Positions 33,310 through 41,280 are shown, numbered from the stretch's first letter. The stretch is 64,000 nt of DNA from Anaerolineae bacterium (GCA_020849765.1 JADLAY010000042.1:18497-82496); one strand, 5' to 3'. The notes: generated by a model not told the origin, from the letters alone. A program made the numbers and translations.

Positions 33310-33339
33310 CTGACAATCTCCACCGCAACACGCTATAAT
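33310..33339 (+). promoter_or_regulatory. Promoter of the first cohesin-like gene
   Basis: CTGACA (33310-33315) and TATAAT (33334-33339) with an 18-base spacer. Transcription should begin near 33346, which rules out the frame start at 33342 and supports the ATG at 33378. Confidence 0.65.
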
Positions 33340-33377
33340 CAATGCTTACTACTCGACTGAGGAACGTCTTATTCAGT

Positions 33378-34190
33378 ATGATCGGCCACTCTCGATGGCA
33401 TGGGCCCTTGAAGCGGGCGGCGCGCCTGCGTACGCCTGCCCTGCCTGACCACCGTTCGGTTGTGCACGTCTCGCTCATTGTCGCGATCGCGCTCTGCCTG
33501 CTGTCGGTATCGAGCAGCTTCGGGCAGGCGACGCCGGCGGTCTCCATCGGTTTAAGCGAGCGGACGGCGCACGAGGGCGAGACGATCCTGGCACACGTCT
33601 ACATCAGCGGCGTCAACAACCTGGCTGAAGCCGACGTCGGCATCGCCGTCGACGAACGCTGTCTGCGCATCGTCGACCGCTTCACGGGCACACTGCTGCC
33701 GGATACGGGCGGCGGGGTGACGGCGCTCTCGACCGGCGACGAGCACGAAACTCGCCTGGGCGTGGCCGTCACCGACCGATCAATGCTGGCAAACGGCGGC
33801 GGCATCTTCTACTCGGTGCAGGTGCACGTCGTCTGCACGTCGGGCGCGGCGCCAATCGAGATCACCTATGCCGAATTGAGCGCCTACCCGGATGGGGACG
33901 CCGACCCCGCGGAGCCGCGCACCTATACCATGGCCGATGGCACGCTGACTATCGCCAGTGCGCAGCTGCAGATCGGCCCGGTGGAAGAGCAGACACCGCT
34001 ACCGCCCACGCCGACCCCGCTTCCCACGCCAACTCTCGATCCCGTGACAGTTGAGACAGAGCAAGCAATGACGCGCTCGCTCAGCACGCTCAACATCGCC
34101 CTCTACGTCTTGCTGGCCGTGATGGGCGTCTGCCTCGTGCTGCTGTTCCTATGGCTGGCGCGGCGCGTCATCGGGCGGTTCTATCACTGA
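33378..34190 (+). CDS. Cell-surface protein with cohesin-like domain and C-terminal membrane anchor (1)
   Basis: 270 residues. An internal hydrophobic export signal (HVSLIVAIALCLLSVSSSFG) is followed by one cohesin-like beta domain: VSIGLSERTAHEGETILAHV, YISGVNNLAEADVGIAVDE, LRIVDRFTGTLLPD and GGIFYSVQVHVVC. The spacing follows the cohesin pattern (function-specific strand with G-D/E, L-x-V ... G-x-L, then G-x-G/F-Y). Next come a Pro/Thr linker (PPTPTPLPTPTLDP) and a membrane helix (NIALYVLLAVMGVCLVLLFL) with basic residues after it. So the domain is displayed on the outer face and anchored. A close paralogue is at 36401 and dockerin-like sequences are at 35383 and 37919, which suggests they are partners. 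Cohesin assignment is from pattern only. Confidence 0.72.
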   Translation: MIGHSRWHGPLKRAARLRTPALPDHRSVVHVSLIVAIALCLLSVSSSFGQATPAVSIGLSERTAHEGETILAHVYISGVNNLAEADVGIAVDERCLRIVDRFTGTLLPDTGGGVTALSTGDEHETRLGVAVTDRSMLANGGGIFYSVQVHVVCTSGAAPIEITYAELSAYPDGDADPAEPRTYTMADGTLTIASAQLQIGPVEEQTPLPPTPTPLPTPTLDPVTVETEQAMTRSLSTLNIALYVLLAVMGVCLVLLFLWLARRVIGRFYH

Positions 34191-34285
34191 GCCGGGCAGC
34201 TGGCGGCGGAACTGTCGTAGAATAGGGCAGGCGGGAAGATGCAGCAATTTGCTTCCGCCCGAGTGAGCTTTTGGGAGTAATCGCC

Positions 34286-34849
34286 GTGGTTCTGCAGCAG
34301 GAAAAACACTACACGGTCGAAGAGTTCGAAGCGATTGCCGACGCACCGGAAAATGCGGATCGCCTGCTCGAATTGATCGACGGGGAGATTGTGGAAAAAG
34401 TGCCGACCGAAGAACACGGATTACTCAGTTCGAATATCATTGGCCCGCTCTGGGTTTGGGTGCAGACGCATCGCAAGGGCAGGGTGGTCGTCGAAGTGCG
34501 GCATCGTACCCTCAAAGACCAGCACAATGCGCGTATCCCGGACATCTCATATCGTGAGACGAACGACCCGCCTGTGAGGAAAGGCAGCGTGCCCCAGATG
34601 CCTGACTTCGCAGTGGAGATCAAGTCGCCAACCGACAGTCTCAAGACGCTGCGTGAGAAGGTTCGCTACTATCTCAATAACGGGACGCGGTTGGCCTGGA
34701 TCGTCATCTCGGAAAAGCAGATCGTGGATGTCTACGCGCCGGACATGGAAGATCTGCTCATCGCGACCGACATGCTCGACGGCGGCGATGTGCTGCCCGG
34801 TTTCACGATGGCCGTCAAGGACATCTTCGCCGACCCCGCGCAGGCCTAG
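34286..34849 (+). CDS. Uma2 family (DUF820) putative endonuclease
   Basis: 187 residues from a GTG at 34286 that has GGGAG upstream; a TTG at 34271 is an alternative. The chain has HYTVEEFEAIADAPENADRL, LLELIDGEIVEKV, IPDISYRETNDPP and FAVEIKSPTDSLKTLREKV with the nuclease-type Asp, Glu and Lys, ending in DVLPGFTMAVKDIFADPAQA. That last segment is duplicated as a gene fragment at 38940-39024. The gene interrupts the cohesin/dockerin-like series and may be a later insertion. Function of the family unsettled. Confidence 0.9.
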   Translation: MVLQQEKHYTVEEFEAIADAPENADRLLELIDGEIVEKVPTEEHGLLSSNIIGPLWVWVQTHRKGRVVVEVRHRTLKDQHNARIPDISYRETNDPPVRKGSVPQMPDFAVEIKSPTDSLKTLREKVRYYLNNGTRLAWIVISEKQIVDVYAPDMEDLLIATDMLDGGDVLPGFTMAVKDIFADPAQA

Positions 34850-35382
34850 ACGGGCGACATCCCCAGCGCCGACGGCGCGCGCCTGATAATAGCCACCACG
34901 GTTCACCCGCGTACGCCACTCACATTCGCAATTAGTTCCTCGCTGCGCGCTCGACCGTATGCGGCGTGCTCGGATTCATTCGATCAGAAGAATTGAGATT
35001 GGATAAATAAGTCTTTATGCTTCGCAATGTGGTCAATGTCATATTATTTATGTGACAAACGTCATCAAAACATGATCGGGCTGCAAATTGAGGCTCGAAC
35101 GCAGACGGGTTAGTGTCGTGAAAGCTATTGGATGATGTGTCAAGGGGAGCAGCTTTTGCGCACTGACGCAGGTTCATGCGCGGGGAGAAAGACCCTTTAT
35201 GCAGCTTTGAGATCGCTTGTGGCGCTTACCCACCTGAGGGTAGGGAACGGATCAGCTTCGATCTCGACGTGTCCTGATAGCGACTCTTGTTTTGATTACG
35301 CGCACTTGCGCGGGGCACCCAACAAAGGTTTGGTCGTCAATGTCGAAGTAACGAAGCGATGTGAGTAAGGGGAAGCACGACA
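34850..35382 (+). other. 533-base spacer with a candidate promoter and long leader of the dockerin-like gene
   Basis: The left half is AT-rich. TTGAGA (34993-34998) and TATGCT (35016-35021) are 17 bases apart and would give a leader of about 355 nt. Within the leader are small stems: GGGG-AGAAAGA-CCCT at 35178-35193, TACCC-ACCTGA-GGGTA at 35228-35243 and GATC-AGCTTC-GATC at 35250-35263. The c-di-GMP class I consensus was looked for and not found. No gene is seen. Confidence 0.4.
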
Positions 35383-36348
35383 ATGTCTCGCAAGATCGTC
35401 ATCATCACTATTATTGCTGTTTTGTTGTTAAGTGCACACAGTGCTTTTGCTGGAAACCCCAGCCTGCCGGGATGCTACGTCGACGCGCCGACCGACGTCG
35501 ATGAAGGCGCGACCTTCACTGTCACCGTCACCTGCAAGACGTTGGTCGCGGCGTATGGCTTCGAGTATGGCACGACGCTGACCGGCGATGGGGTCGCCGA
35601 CGACAGCTCGTATACGCCGGGCACCTTCACGACCGATGCCAGCGGTGGCGTCCTCGTCGGCAGCAACGCGCTCAACCTGTACGCAGTCAGCCGTCAGGGC
35701 CTGAACTCGGCCACCGGCGATTTCACGATGGGGAGTTACAGCGCGACTGCCGACATTGGCCTGACGTCCGATGGTGGTGTCAGCGTGACCCTCGATGACT
35801 TCAAGCTGTCGACTATCCTCGGCGTGCCGATTCTGGGCATGGTCCAGGCCGAAGCCGACGCTACTATCGTCATCAACAACATCAACCTGGCGCTGCTGAC
35901 CGGCAACATCACACTGGCGAGCGACGGCAGCGTCGGCGCCATCAGTGACGTCGCCCTGAACCTCGGCGGGGTCGATTACAACCAGTCGAGCGCGGCGGCC
36001 GATCACTATGACTTCACGGTGGCGGCAGGCGTGCAGTTCCCCAGCCTGAGCGTCGACGTGGCGGCAGACATCGACGGGCATCTCGCCTGCACCAAGACCT
36101 ACTCGCTCGCCGACGGCCCGAACGCGGCAGCCAGTGCGATCGGCACGATCACGCTCAAGGCGGGTGACGTCGTCTCGGTCGCCAGCGACACCGCGATCAA
36201 CATTCAGGATGCGACGGCGGTCGGCTCACAGTTTGGCAGCAGCAGCCCGACCGGCGAAGTTGACATCAATCAGGACGGCGTGGTCGACATTTATGACCTC
36301 GTCCACGTCGGGCGCAACTACGGAACCAGCCAGGGGCAATGTGCCTAG
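35383..36348 (+). CDS. Secreted protein with C-terminal dockerin-like calcium motif
   Basis: 321 residues. A signal peptide (IVIITIIAVLLLSAHSAFAG) precedes a beta-rich body: PTDVDEGATFTVTVTCK at 40-57 resembles the opening strand of cohesin-like or Ig-like folds, and 160-240 is rich in Asn, Ala and Leu (INNINLALLTGNITL). The C-terminus has one dockerin type I-like half: VDINQDGVVDIYDLVHVGRN, with the D-x-N-x-D-G-x-x-D loop and the following I-x-D-L helix. Classical dockerins have two such halves; here only one is seen. There is no membrane anchor, so it is secreted and could be held by the cohesin-like proteins at 33378 and 36401. ATG follows AAGGGGAAGC. Confidence 0.72.
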   Translation: MSRKIVIITIIAVLLLSAHSAFAGNPSLPGCYVDAPTDVDEGATFTVTVTCKTLVAAYGFEYGTTLTGDGVADDSSYTPGTFTTDASGGVLVGSNALNLYAVSRQGLNSATGDFTMGSYSATADIGLTSDGGVSVTLDDFKLSTILGVPILGMVQAEADATIVINNINLALLTGNITLASDGSVGAISDVALNLGGVDYNQSSAAADHYDFTVAAGVQFPSLSVDVAADIDGHLACTKTYSLADGPNAAASAIGTITLKAGDVVSVASDTAINIQDATAVGSQFGSSSPTGEVDINQDGVVDIYDLVHVGRNYGTSQGQCA

Positions 36349-36400
36349 CGGCAGTCAAACGTTCGTCGTTACTGGCCGACCTAGTGAAAAGTTGTTGCCA

Positions 36401-37210
36401 ATGATGGGTCTCGTACGAGGGCGTGGATTGACCACGACGGTGGGCACGGCGCGGCTGTGCCCACCCATCCAGCCCTATGCTCTCAGCTTCACGCGTAGGC
36501 TTGCCGCCATAGCGATCGCGCTCTGCCTCAGCGGGGCAGCCGTCAGCCGTGCGCAGGCGGTGCCGAACGTCTCCATCCTCTTGAGCCAGATGACGGCGCA
36601 CGAGGGCGAGACGGTCACGGCGCAAATCTTCATCAACGACATCGCCAACCTCGGCGGGGCGGACGTCGGCATTCACGTCGACGAAACGTGCCTGCGCATC
36701 GTCGACCGCCCGGCCGGCGACCTGCTCCCGGATGCGGATGGCGGTTTCACGGCCTTCTCGTCGCTGGATGAGCACAATGCACGCCTCGCGCTCGCCATCA
36801 CCGATCGGTCACGGCTGGCCAACGGCGGCGGCGTCTTCTACCGCCTGAATCTGCTCGTGACCTGCGCTGCGGGCACCGCGCCGCTTGAGATCACGTTCGC
36901 CGAATTGAGCAGCTACGTCGACCCGGCCGCCGAGCAGGTCGAGCTGCGCAGCTACACCATGAGCGCGGGCACGCTCAACGTCGTCAATACGCAGCTGCAG
37001 ATCGGCCCGGTTGATCAGCAGTCGCAGCAGCCTGCAACGCCGACCCTCGACGTCACGCCGACGCTGGAGACGGTCAGCGTGCCGCAGCCGGAAAGCACGA
37101 CCAATAGCCTCAACATGGTGATCGTCGTCGTCCTGCTCTGCCTCAGCCTGCTGATCGTGATCGTGATGGTGTGGCTGGCGCGGCGCTTCCTGCGGAGGAC
37201 GAGCTCATGA
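36401..37210 (+). CDS. Cell-surface protein with cohesin-like domain and C-terminal membrane anchor (2)
   Basis: 269 residues from the ATG at 36401; the open frame continues upstream over the previous gene, and a GTG at 36341 is another candidate. A hydrophobic export segment (RRLAAIAIALCLSGAAVSRA) is followed by VSILLSQMTAHEGETVTAQI, FINDIANLGGADVGIHVDET, LRIVDRPAGDLLPDADGG and GGGVFYRLNLLVTC, a close paralogue of the domain at 33378. A Thr/Pro/Gln linker and a membrane helix (MVIVVVLLCLSLLIVIVMVW) with basic end follow. It lies 52 bases after the dockerin-like gene and probably shares its transcript. Confidence 0.72.
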   Translation: MMGLVRGRGLTTTVGTARLCPPIQPYALSFTRRLAAIAIALCLSGAAVSRAQAVPNVSILLSQMTAHEGETVTAQIFINDIANLGGADVGIHVDETCLRIVDRPAGDLLPDADGGFTAFSSLDEHNARLALAITDRSRLANGGGVFYRLNLLVTCAAGTAPLEITFAELSSYVDPAAEQVELRSYTMSAGTLNVVNTQLQIGPVDQQSQQPATPTLDVTPTLETVSVPQPESTTNSLNMVIVVVLLCLSLLIVIVMVWLARRFLRRTSS

Positions 37211-37281
37211 TGTGCCTGAGTTGGCCGCAGTCCGTCACGCCTATTCGCCGCCAAGCGGTCAGTGTTTGAGGTCGATACCTG

Positions 37282-37863
37282 ATGCACGCGCGCAGACCCT
37301 CCCCCTCACGACGCTGTTGGATGATCGGTGCCGTGCTGCTGTTGTGCGGCGGCCTGGCGCAGATCGCGCTGGCGCAGGCTGTCGATCCGCTGGTTGAGCT
37401 GCCGACGGTCGAGGTCGTGCCGTTGACACTGCCGCCGCCCGATCTGGTGCTGCCGACAGACGTCCCAATCCTGACCGAGCCGACCCTGCCGCCTGTTGTG
37501 CCGACGCTGCCGCCGCCTGCGGATGTCCCGATTGAAGGCGAGCCGACATTGCCACCCGCGACGATAGCGCCGGAACTCCCGCCAGCGCCGACGCTTGCGC
37601 CCACGGAGACCGCCGTGCCGCTGCCATCGCCGACCGTGCTCGCGCCTGCGTCGATCTTCCTGACTCCGGACTCGTTAGGCGAAGGCGAATCGGACGTGCT
37701 CTCGCTGACGTTGTCCGCCGTCGCGCTGGCGAACGCGCGCCAACTGACGATCATCTGCCAAGTCGATCCGGGGCGCCTGCGCGCCGTCGGGCTGGAGGCG
37801 GGTGATATGCTCTCGGTTGAGGGCGTGGCGGTGATCGACTACGGTTTCCAGCCGGACGCTTGA
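37282..37863 (+). CDS. N-terminal part of a frameshifted cohesin-like/dockerin-like surface protein
   Basis: 193 residues, then TGA. A signal peptide (CWMIGAVLLLCGGLAQIALA) precedes a very Pro-rich region of about 90 residues (repeats of EPTLPP, PTLPPP and similar) and the start of a cohesin-like domain: IFLTPDSLGEGESDVLSLTL, VALANARQLTIICQVDPGRL, EAGDMLSVEGVAVIDYGFQ. The domain breaks off where later strands should be. They continue in the +1 frame (GAEDGWQGGGIFGALRYEVL), so a single-base indel between about 37832 and 37865 has split one gene. It may be a real mutation or a sequencing/assembly error. It lies 71 bases after the second cohesin-like gene. Confidence 0.65.
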   Translation: MHARRPSPSRRCWMIGAVLLLCGGLAQIALAQAVDPLVELPTVEVVPLTLPPPDLVLPTDVPILTEPTLPPVVPTLPPPADVPIEGEPTLPPATIAPELPPAPTLAPTETAVPLPSPTVLAPASIFLTPDSLGEGESDVLSLTLSAVALANARQLTIICQVDPGRLRAVGLEAGDMLSVEGVAVIDYGFQPDA

Positions 37864-37918
37864 GGCGAGCAATCTCGGCGCGGAGGACGGTTGGCAGGGC
37901 GGCGGTATTTTCGGAGCC

Positions 37919-38542
37919 TTGCGCTACGAGGTGCTCATGGCGGGCACGGCGGACATCACCTGCCTGTTCCAACTTCTGGACGATCTGGGCCAGCCGCTGC
38001 CGCTGACAACGCCCGCGATCAGCCTGGGCGTCGACATCGCCACGACCAACCCGCCGTCCGCCGAGGCCAACCGTCTGCCCGCGGAGGCGCCGCAGTCCGA
38101 TCCGCCGCCGACCGAAATGCCAGCGCCGGCGGCCACGGTCGAGGCGCCGGTCAGCGTCGGGCACGTGACCGGGATGCTGGCGCCGCCGCTGCCGCTGGCC
38201 GAGATGACCATGATCGTGGCGGGCGCCGAGGTTTACGTCGTCGCCATCGGGGCGGACGGCAGCTTCTCCGTCGATCTGCCTTACGGCAGCTACGAACTGG
38301 TCGCGACCATCTCCGGCTACCCGCCGCTGATGCGCGAGCTTACGGTTGATGCGCCCGCTCTCGTGCTGGCGCCGCTGACGGATGCCGACTTCGGCAGCTA
38401 TGCGCCGCCGGTCGACGTCAACGTCATCATCGAGCACTTCGGCCAGCCGGTGCCGCCAGCGCCGCCCGCGGCTGATGTCAACGGCGACGGCAGGGTCGAC
38501 ATCTACGATCTGGTGCGGGCGGGGCGCGGCGCCGGGTCGTGA
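37919..38542 (+). CDS. C-terminal part of the frameshifted protein: cohesin end, carboxypeptidase-regulatory-like domain, dockerin-like motif
   Basis: 207 residues from a TTG at 37919, though the frame is open from 37835 and the part before 37919 (GAEDGWQGGGIFG) belongs to the protein encoded upstream in another frame. LRYEVLMAGTADITCLFQLL completes the cohesin-like domain. About residues 80-165 look like a carboxypeptidase-regulatory-like beta domain (VYVVAIGADGSFSVDLPYGS, YELVATISGYPP). The end has VDVNVIIEHFGQP and ADVNGDGRVDIYDLVRAGRG, a dockerin-like calcium loop as in the gene at 35383. A protein holding both cohesin-like and dockerin-like parts could join others into chains. Translation without a frameshift is doubtful. 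Confidence 0.6.
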   Translation: MRYEVLMAGTADITCLFQLLDDLGQPLPLTTPAISLGVDIATTNPPSAEANRLPAEAPQSDPPPTEMPAPAATVEAPVSVGHVTGMLAPPLPLAEMTMIVAGAEVYVVAIGADGSFSVDLPYGSYELVATISGYPPLMRELTVDAPALVLAPLTDADFGSYAPPVDVNVIIEHFGQPVPPAPPAADVNGDGRVDIYDLVRAGRGAGS

Positions 38543-38559
38543 GGTTGGCGAAACAGGGT

Positions 38560-38682
38560 TGGCGGCTCTTGGCTATCAGCTTTCGGCGGTCGACCTGTAG
38601 CATTTCACCGTTGATCGAGGGCTGATCTGCTAATCCGCTGATCTGCTAATCCGCTACTCTGCTAATCTGCTAATTTGCGCTC
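38560..38682. repeat. Family D intergenic repeat, copy 3
   Basis: Iterations of CTGCTAATCCGCTGATCTGC, CTACTCTGCTAATCTG and GCTAATTTGCGCTCTCACCA. The end is shared with 41450-41470, where it also abuts a nitroreductase 3' end, showing that the repeat was copied together with the gene piece. Confidence 0.65.
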
Positions 38683-38940
38683 TCACCACGTCTCCCAGCG
38701 GACGACGTCTTCGAGCGGTTTGCGCCCGCCGAGTTGAGCCGGTTTGTGCTCCGGCGGCCGATAGCCGAACGAGATCGTGCAATAGAAGTTCATCTCTTGC
38801 GGGATGCCGAGCTGCGCCTTGCCCTCGGCCTGCTCGTCGATGTTGGCGATGCACGAGCCGACGCTGAGTTCCCAGGCCGCGAGCGGCAACAGTGCCGCCG
38901 CCTGGCCAAGATCGAAGCTGTGCCAGTGCGTCTGATCCGC
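38683..38940 (-). pseudogene. 3' half of a nitroreductase gene
   Basis: Encodes ADQTHWHSFDLGQAAALLPL, SVGSCIANIDEQAEGKAQLG, IPQEMNFYCTISFGY and GGRKPLEDVVRWETW, nearly identical to the C-terminal half of the intact nitroreductase at 41463-41960. The N-terminal half with the FMN-binding Arg and Ser residues is missing; at about 38940 the sequence switches to a Uma2 gene end on the other strand. Confidence 0.8.
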
Positions 38941-39024
38941 GCCGACACGCTCGACGGCGATGACATGCTGCCCGGTTTCACCATGGACGTCAAAGATATC
39001 TTCACTGACCCCGCGCAGGCGTAG
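38940..39024 (+). pseudogene. 3' end of a Uma2 gene
   Basis: Reads DTLDGDDMLPGFTMDVKDIF then TDPAQA and a stop, matching the last 26 codons of the Uma2 gene at 34286-34849. It is joined tail-first to the nitroreductase remnant, so the two fragments are in opposite orientation and meet at their broken 5' ends. Confidence 0.75.
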
Positions 39025-39137
39025 GATCATTCATCTCACACGCGTGCGGTTGGGTAGGCGACGCTCGACGCATTTCCGACCTGTCGCCCACCCGTGTCAG
39101 TTCGTTTCCTGGATATTGGCCCTCAACAGGCGACCGA

Positions 39138-39938
39138 TCAGCGTTGTCTTGGCCAACGGGGGATCAGCATCGGCGTTCGCCGGCGGTATTCCCGATACTG
39201 CTCGCCGAAATAGTGAATCAGGTCATGTTCTTCCAGTTGGATAGCGATCAGGATGTAGGCCGTGGTTGCCAGCGCAAACAGCAGGTGACCGATCGTCATG
39301 GTTGGCGCCGACCAGAAGGCGATGATGAAACCGAGCATGATCGGGTGACGCAGGAAGTGATAGAAGAACGGTGTTCTGAAACCAAGATCCTGGTAGTCTT
39401 GGTTTTTCGCGTGAAAGTACACCTGTCGCAATCCAAACAGGTCGAAATGGTTGATCATGAAGGTGCCCAGAAAGACAATGCCCCAGCCGACGAAGAATAG
39501 GCCGTAGACGAGCGCACGCCCGACCTCACTTTCGATGGCCCAGACCGTCTGCGGAACGGGACGCCACTGCCAGTAGAGCAGGAGCAGCGCCAGGCTGGCG
39601 AAGAGGACGAACGTGCTGCGTTCGACCGAGCGAGGCACAAACTTTGTCCACCAGCGTTTGAAAAAGGGCCGCGCCATCAGGCTGTGCTGCCCGGCGAAGA
39701 TACCCAGCAGGACGACGTTGATGAGAAGTGCCTGCTCCAACGGCACCACCACGCCGCTGTCAATCGACTTCGGCACGAGCAGGTTGCCGACAAAACCGAT
39801 TGCGTACAGAAACGTCACAAAGAAGACAAGATAGCACAGCACCCCGTAGATGGCAGCCAGTACTCGACCGATAGCGGAATTACTCACTACGGTTTGTGTC
39901 GTCTCCGGAATTGCCGGCTGAACAAGTTGGTCGGTCAT
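39138..39938 (-). CDS. mddA: Methanethiol S-methyltransferase (MddA-like)
   Basis: 266 residues, about five to six membrane helices. MddA methylates methanethiol with S-adenosylmethionine to dimethyl sulfide. Typical segments are GIFAGQHSLMARPFFKRWWT, VPRSVERSTFVLFASLALLL, GTFMINHFDLFGLRQVY, and FRTPFFYHFLRHPIMLGFII with the RHP motif of this isoprenylcysteine-methyltransferase-like fold, and LEEHDLIHYFGEQYREYRRR near the end. Length fits. The start ATG lies in a 141-base spacer divergent from the LuxR-hydrolase gene. Function at the level of the family is fairly sure; activity is inferred. Confidence 0.88.
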   Translation of the reverse strand: MTDQLVQPAIPETTQTVVSNSAIGRVLAAIYGVLCYLVFFVTFLYAIGFVGNLLVPKSIDSGVVVPLEQALLINVVLLGIFAGQHSLMARPFFKRWWTKFVPRSVERSTFVLFASLALLLLYWQWRPVPQTVWAIESEVGRALVYGLFFVGWGIVFLGTFMINHFDLFGLRQVYFHAKNQDYQDLGFRTPFFYHFLRHPIMLGFIIAFWSAPTMTIGHLLFALATTAYILIAIQLEEHDLIHYFGEQYREYRRRTPMLIPRWPRQR

Positions 39939-40079
39939 ATGGGTTCCTCCCGATGATTCGTTTTCGTCTTCGAGTTCGATTTGCCATCTCGCGCTAGCTT
40001 CAGGGTAGATCGGTAGGGGGCGCCCGTCGCCACTCGAAAGAATGGTGCTGAGAATGGAAATGCGAAGGGATCGGGTAGA

Positions 40080-41273
40080 ATGGGGCAGTCACCAACATTC
40101 TCGACCACCGCCATCAGACGCCATTCAGGACACGTGAAGATGGAAGGCAGCCCAGGGTCGCCTGGTCAATTGAGTAGGCGCGAATATGAGATCTTGGAGC
40201 ATCTGGCAGATGGCTTATCGGATCAGGAGATTGCCGATGCGCTCTTCCTGAGCCTGAACACCGTCAAGTGGCACAACCGCCAGATCTACAGCAAACTGGG
40301 CGTTGAAAGCCGCACGCAGGCAATTGCCCAGGCAAGGCGACTGCACATCTTGGGGCCGGAACGCACTGGCGCTTCTCCGCGTTTGAGCGGAAGCTCGGAA
40401 CCGCCCGCTGAAGATCGACCAACGGCCAGGCAGAAAGTCCATTTCACGACCAGTTTCGATGGTACTCGTATCGCGTTCGCCGTTGCCGGGAGCGGGCCAC
40501 CCCTGGTCAAAACGGCCACTTTTATGAGTCATCTGGAATACGATTGGGAGAGTCCGGTCTGGCGGCATTGGCTGGATGCACTGACATCCCAAAATACACT
40601 GATCCGTTACGACGAACGTGGCAATGGGCTATCGGATTGGGATGTCGAGGATCTATCGTTCGAAGCCTGGGTACGCGACCTCGAAGCGGTGGTGGATGCG
40701 GCGGGACTGCAGCAGTTTCCACTCTTTGCGATGTCGCAAGGGGGCACGGTGGCGGTTAGTTACACCGTTCGCCACCCCGAAAAGGTCAGCCACTTGATCC
40801 TCTACGGCGCTTATGCTCGCGGCTGGCTTAATCGCGATTTAACCGAAGATCAGGTGGAAGAAGAGAAGCTCCTCATAGACCTGATGCGGGTGGGATGGGG
40901 ACGGAAGAATCCCGCCTTTCGGCAGGTGTTTGCGACCCAGTTGCGCCCCAACGCCACGAGCGACGACTTGAGCGCGCTCGACGAGCAGATGCGCATTTCT
41001 ACGTCGTCGGAGAACGCGGCCCGCCTGGAAAGCGAGATGCACCGCACCGATATTCGCGCCCTGGCGCCGCTGGTGACCGTCCCGACCCTCATCTTGCACT
41101 GCCGCGAAGATGCCGCAGTGCCTTTCGAAGAAGGTCGCTTGCTCGCTTCTCTGATTCCCAACGCCCAGTTCATCGCCCTGGAGAGTGGAAACCATCTCCT
41201 GACGAGTCATGAGCCTGCCTGGTCGAAGTTCGTAGTCGCCCTTCGCAGCTTCCTGGATACTGGCGATGGATGA
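40080..41273 (+). CDS. LuxR-type HTH fused to an alpha/beta hydrolase
   Basis: 397 residues. Residues about 28-90 are a LuxR/GerE helix-turn-helix: LSRREYEILEHLADGLSDQE, FLSLNTVKWHNRQIYSKLGV. Residues 120-395 are an alpha/beta hydrolase: VHFTTSFDGTRIAFAVAGSG, LIRYDERGNGLSDW, nucleophile Ser in FAMSQGGTVAVSY (M-S-Q-G-G), acid in ILHCREDAAVPFEEG and His in ALESGNHLLTSHE. All three catalytic residues appear present. Such fusions may let the hydrolase-like part sense a ligand and control transcription. The gene is divergent from mddA, a likely target by position only. The start may instead be 40140; neither has a strong ribosome site. Confidence 0.85.
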   Translation: MGQSPTFSTTAIRRHSGHVKMEGSPGSPGQLSRREYEILEHLADGLSDQEIADALFLSLNTVKWHNRQIYSKLGVESRTQAIAQARRLHILGPERTGASPRLSGSSEPPAEDRPTARQKVHFTTSFDGTRIAFAVAGSGPPLVKTATFMSHLEYDWESPVWRHWLDALTSQNTLIRYDERGNGLSDWDVEDLSFEAWVRDLEAVVDAAGLQQFPLFAMSQGGTVAVSYTVRHPEKVSHLILYGAYARGWLNRDLTEDQVEEEKLLIDLMRVGWGRKNPAFRQVFATQLRPNATSDDLSALDEQMRISTSSENAARLESEMHRTDIRALAPLVTVPTLILHCREDAAVPFEEGRLLASLIPNAQFIALESGNHLLTSHEPAWSKFVVALRSFLDTGDG

Positions 41274-41280
41274 CGTTTGA

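Noticed and set aside
35150..35300. c-di-GMP class I riboswitch
   Set aside because: A GGGG-AGAAAGA-CCC stem and later GGGTAGGGAACGG are suggestive, but the conserved core sequences are absent.
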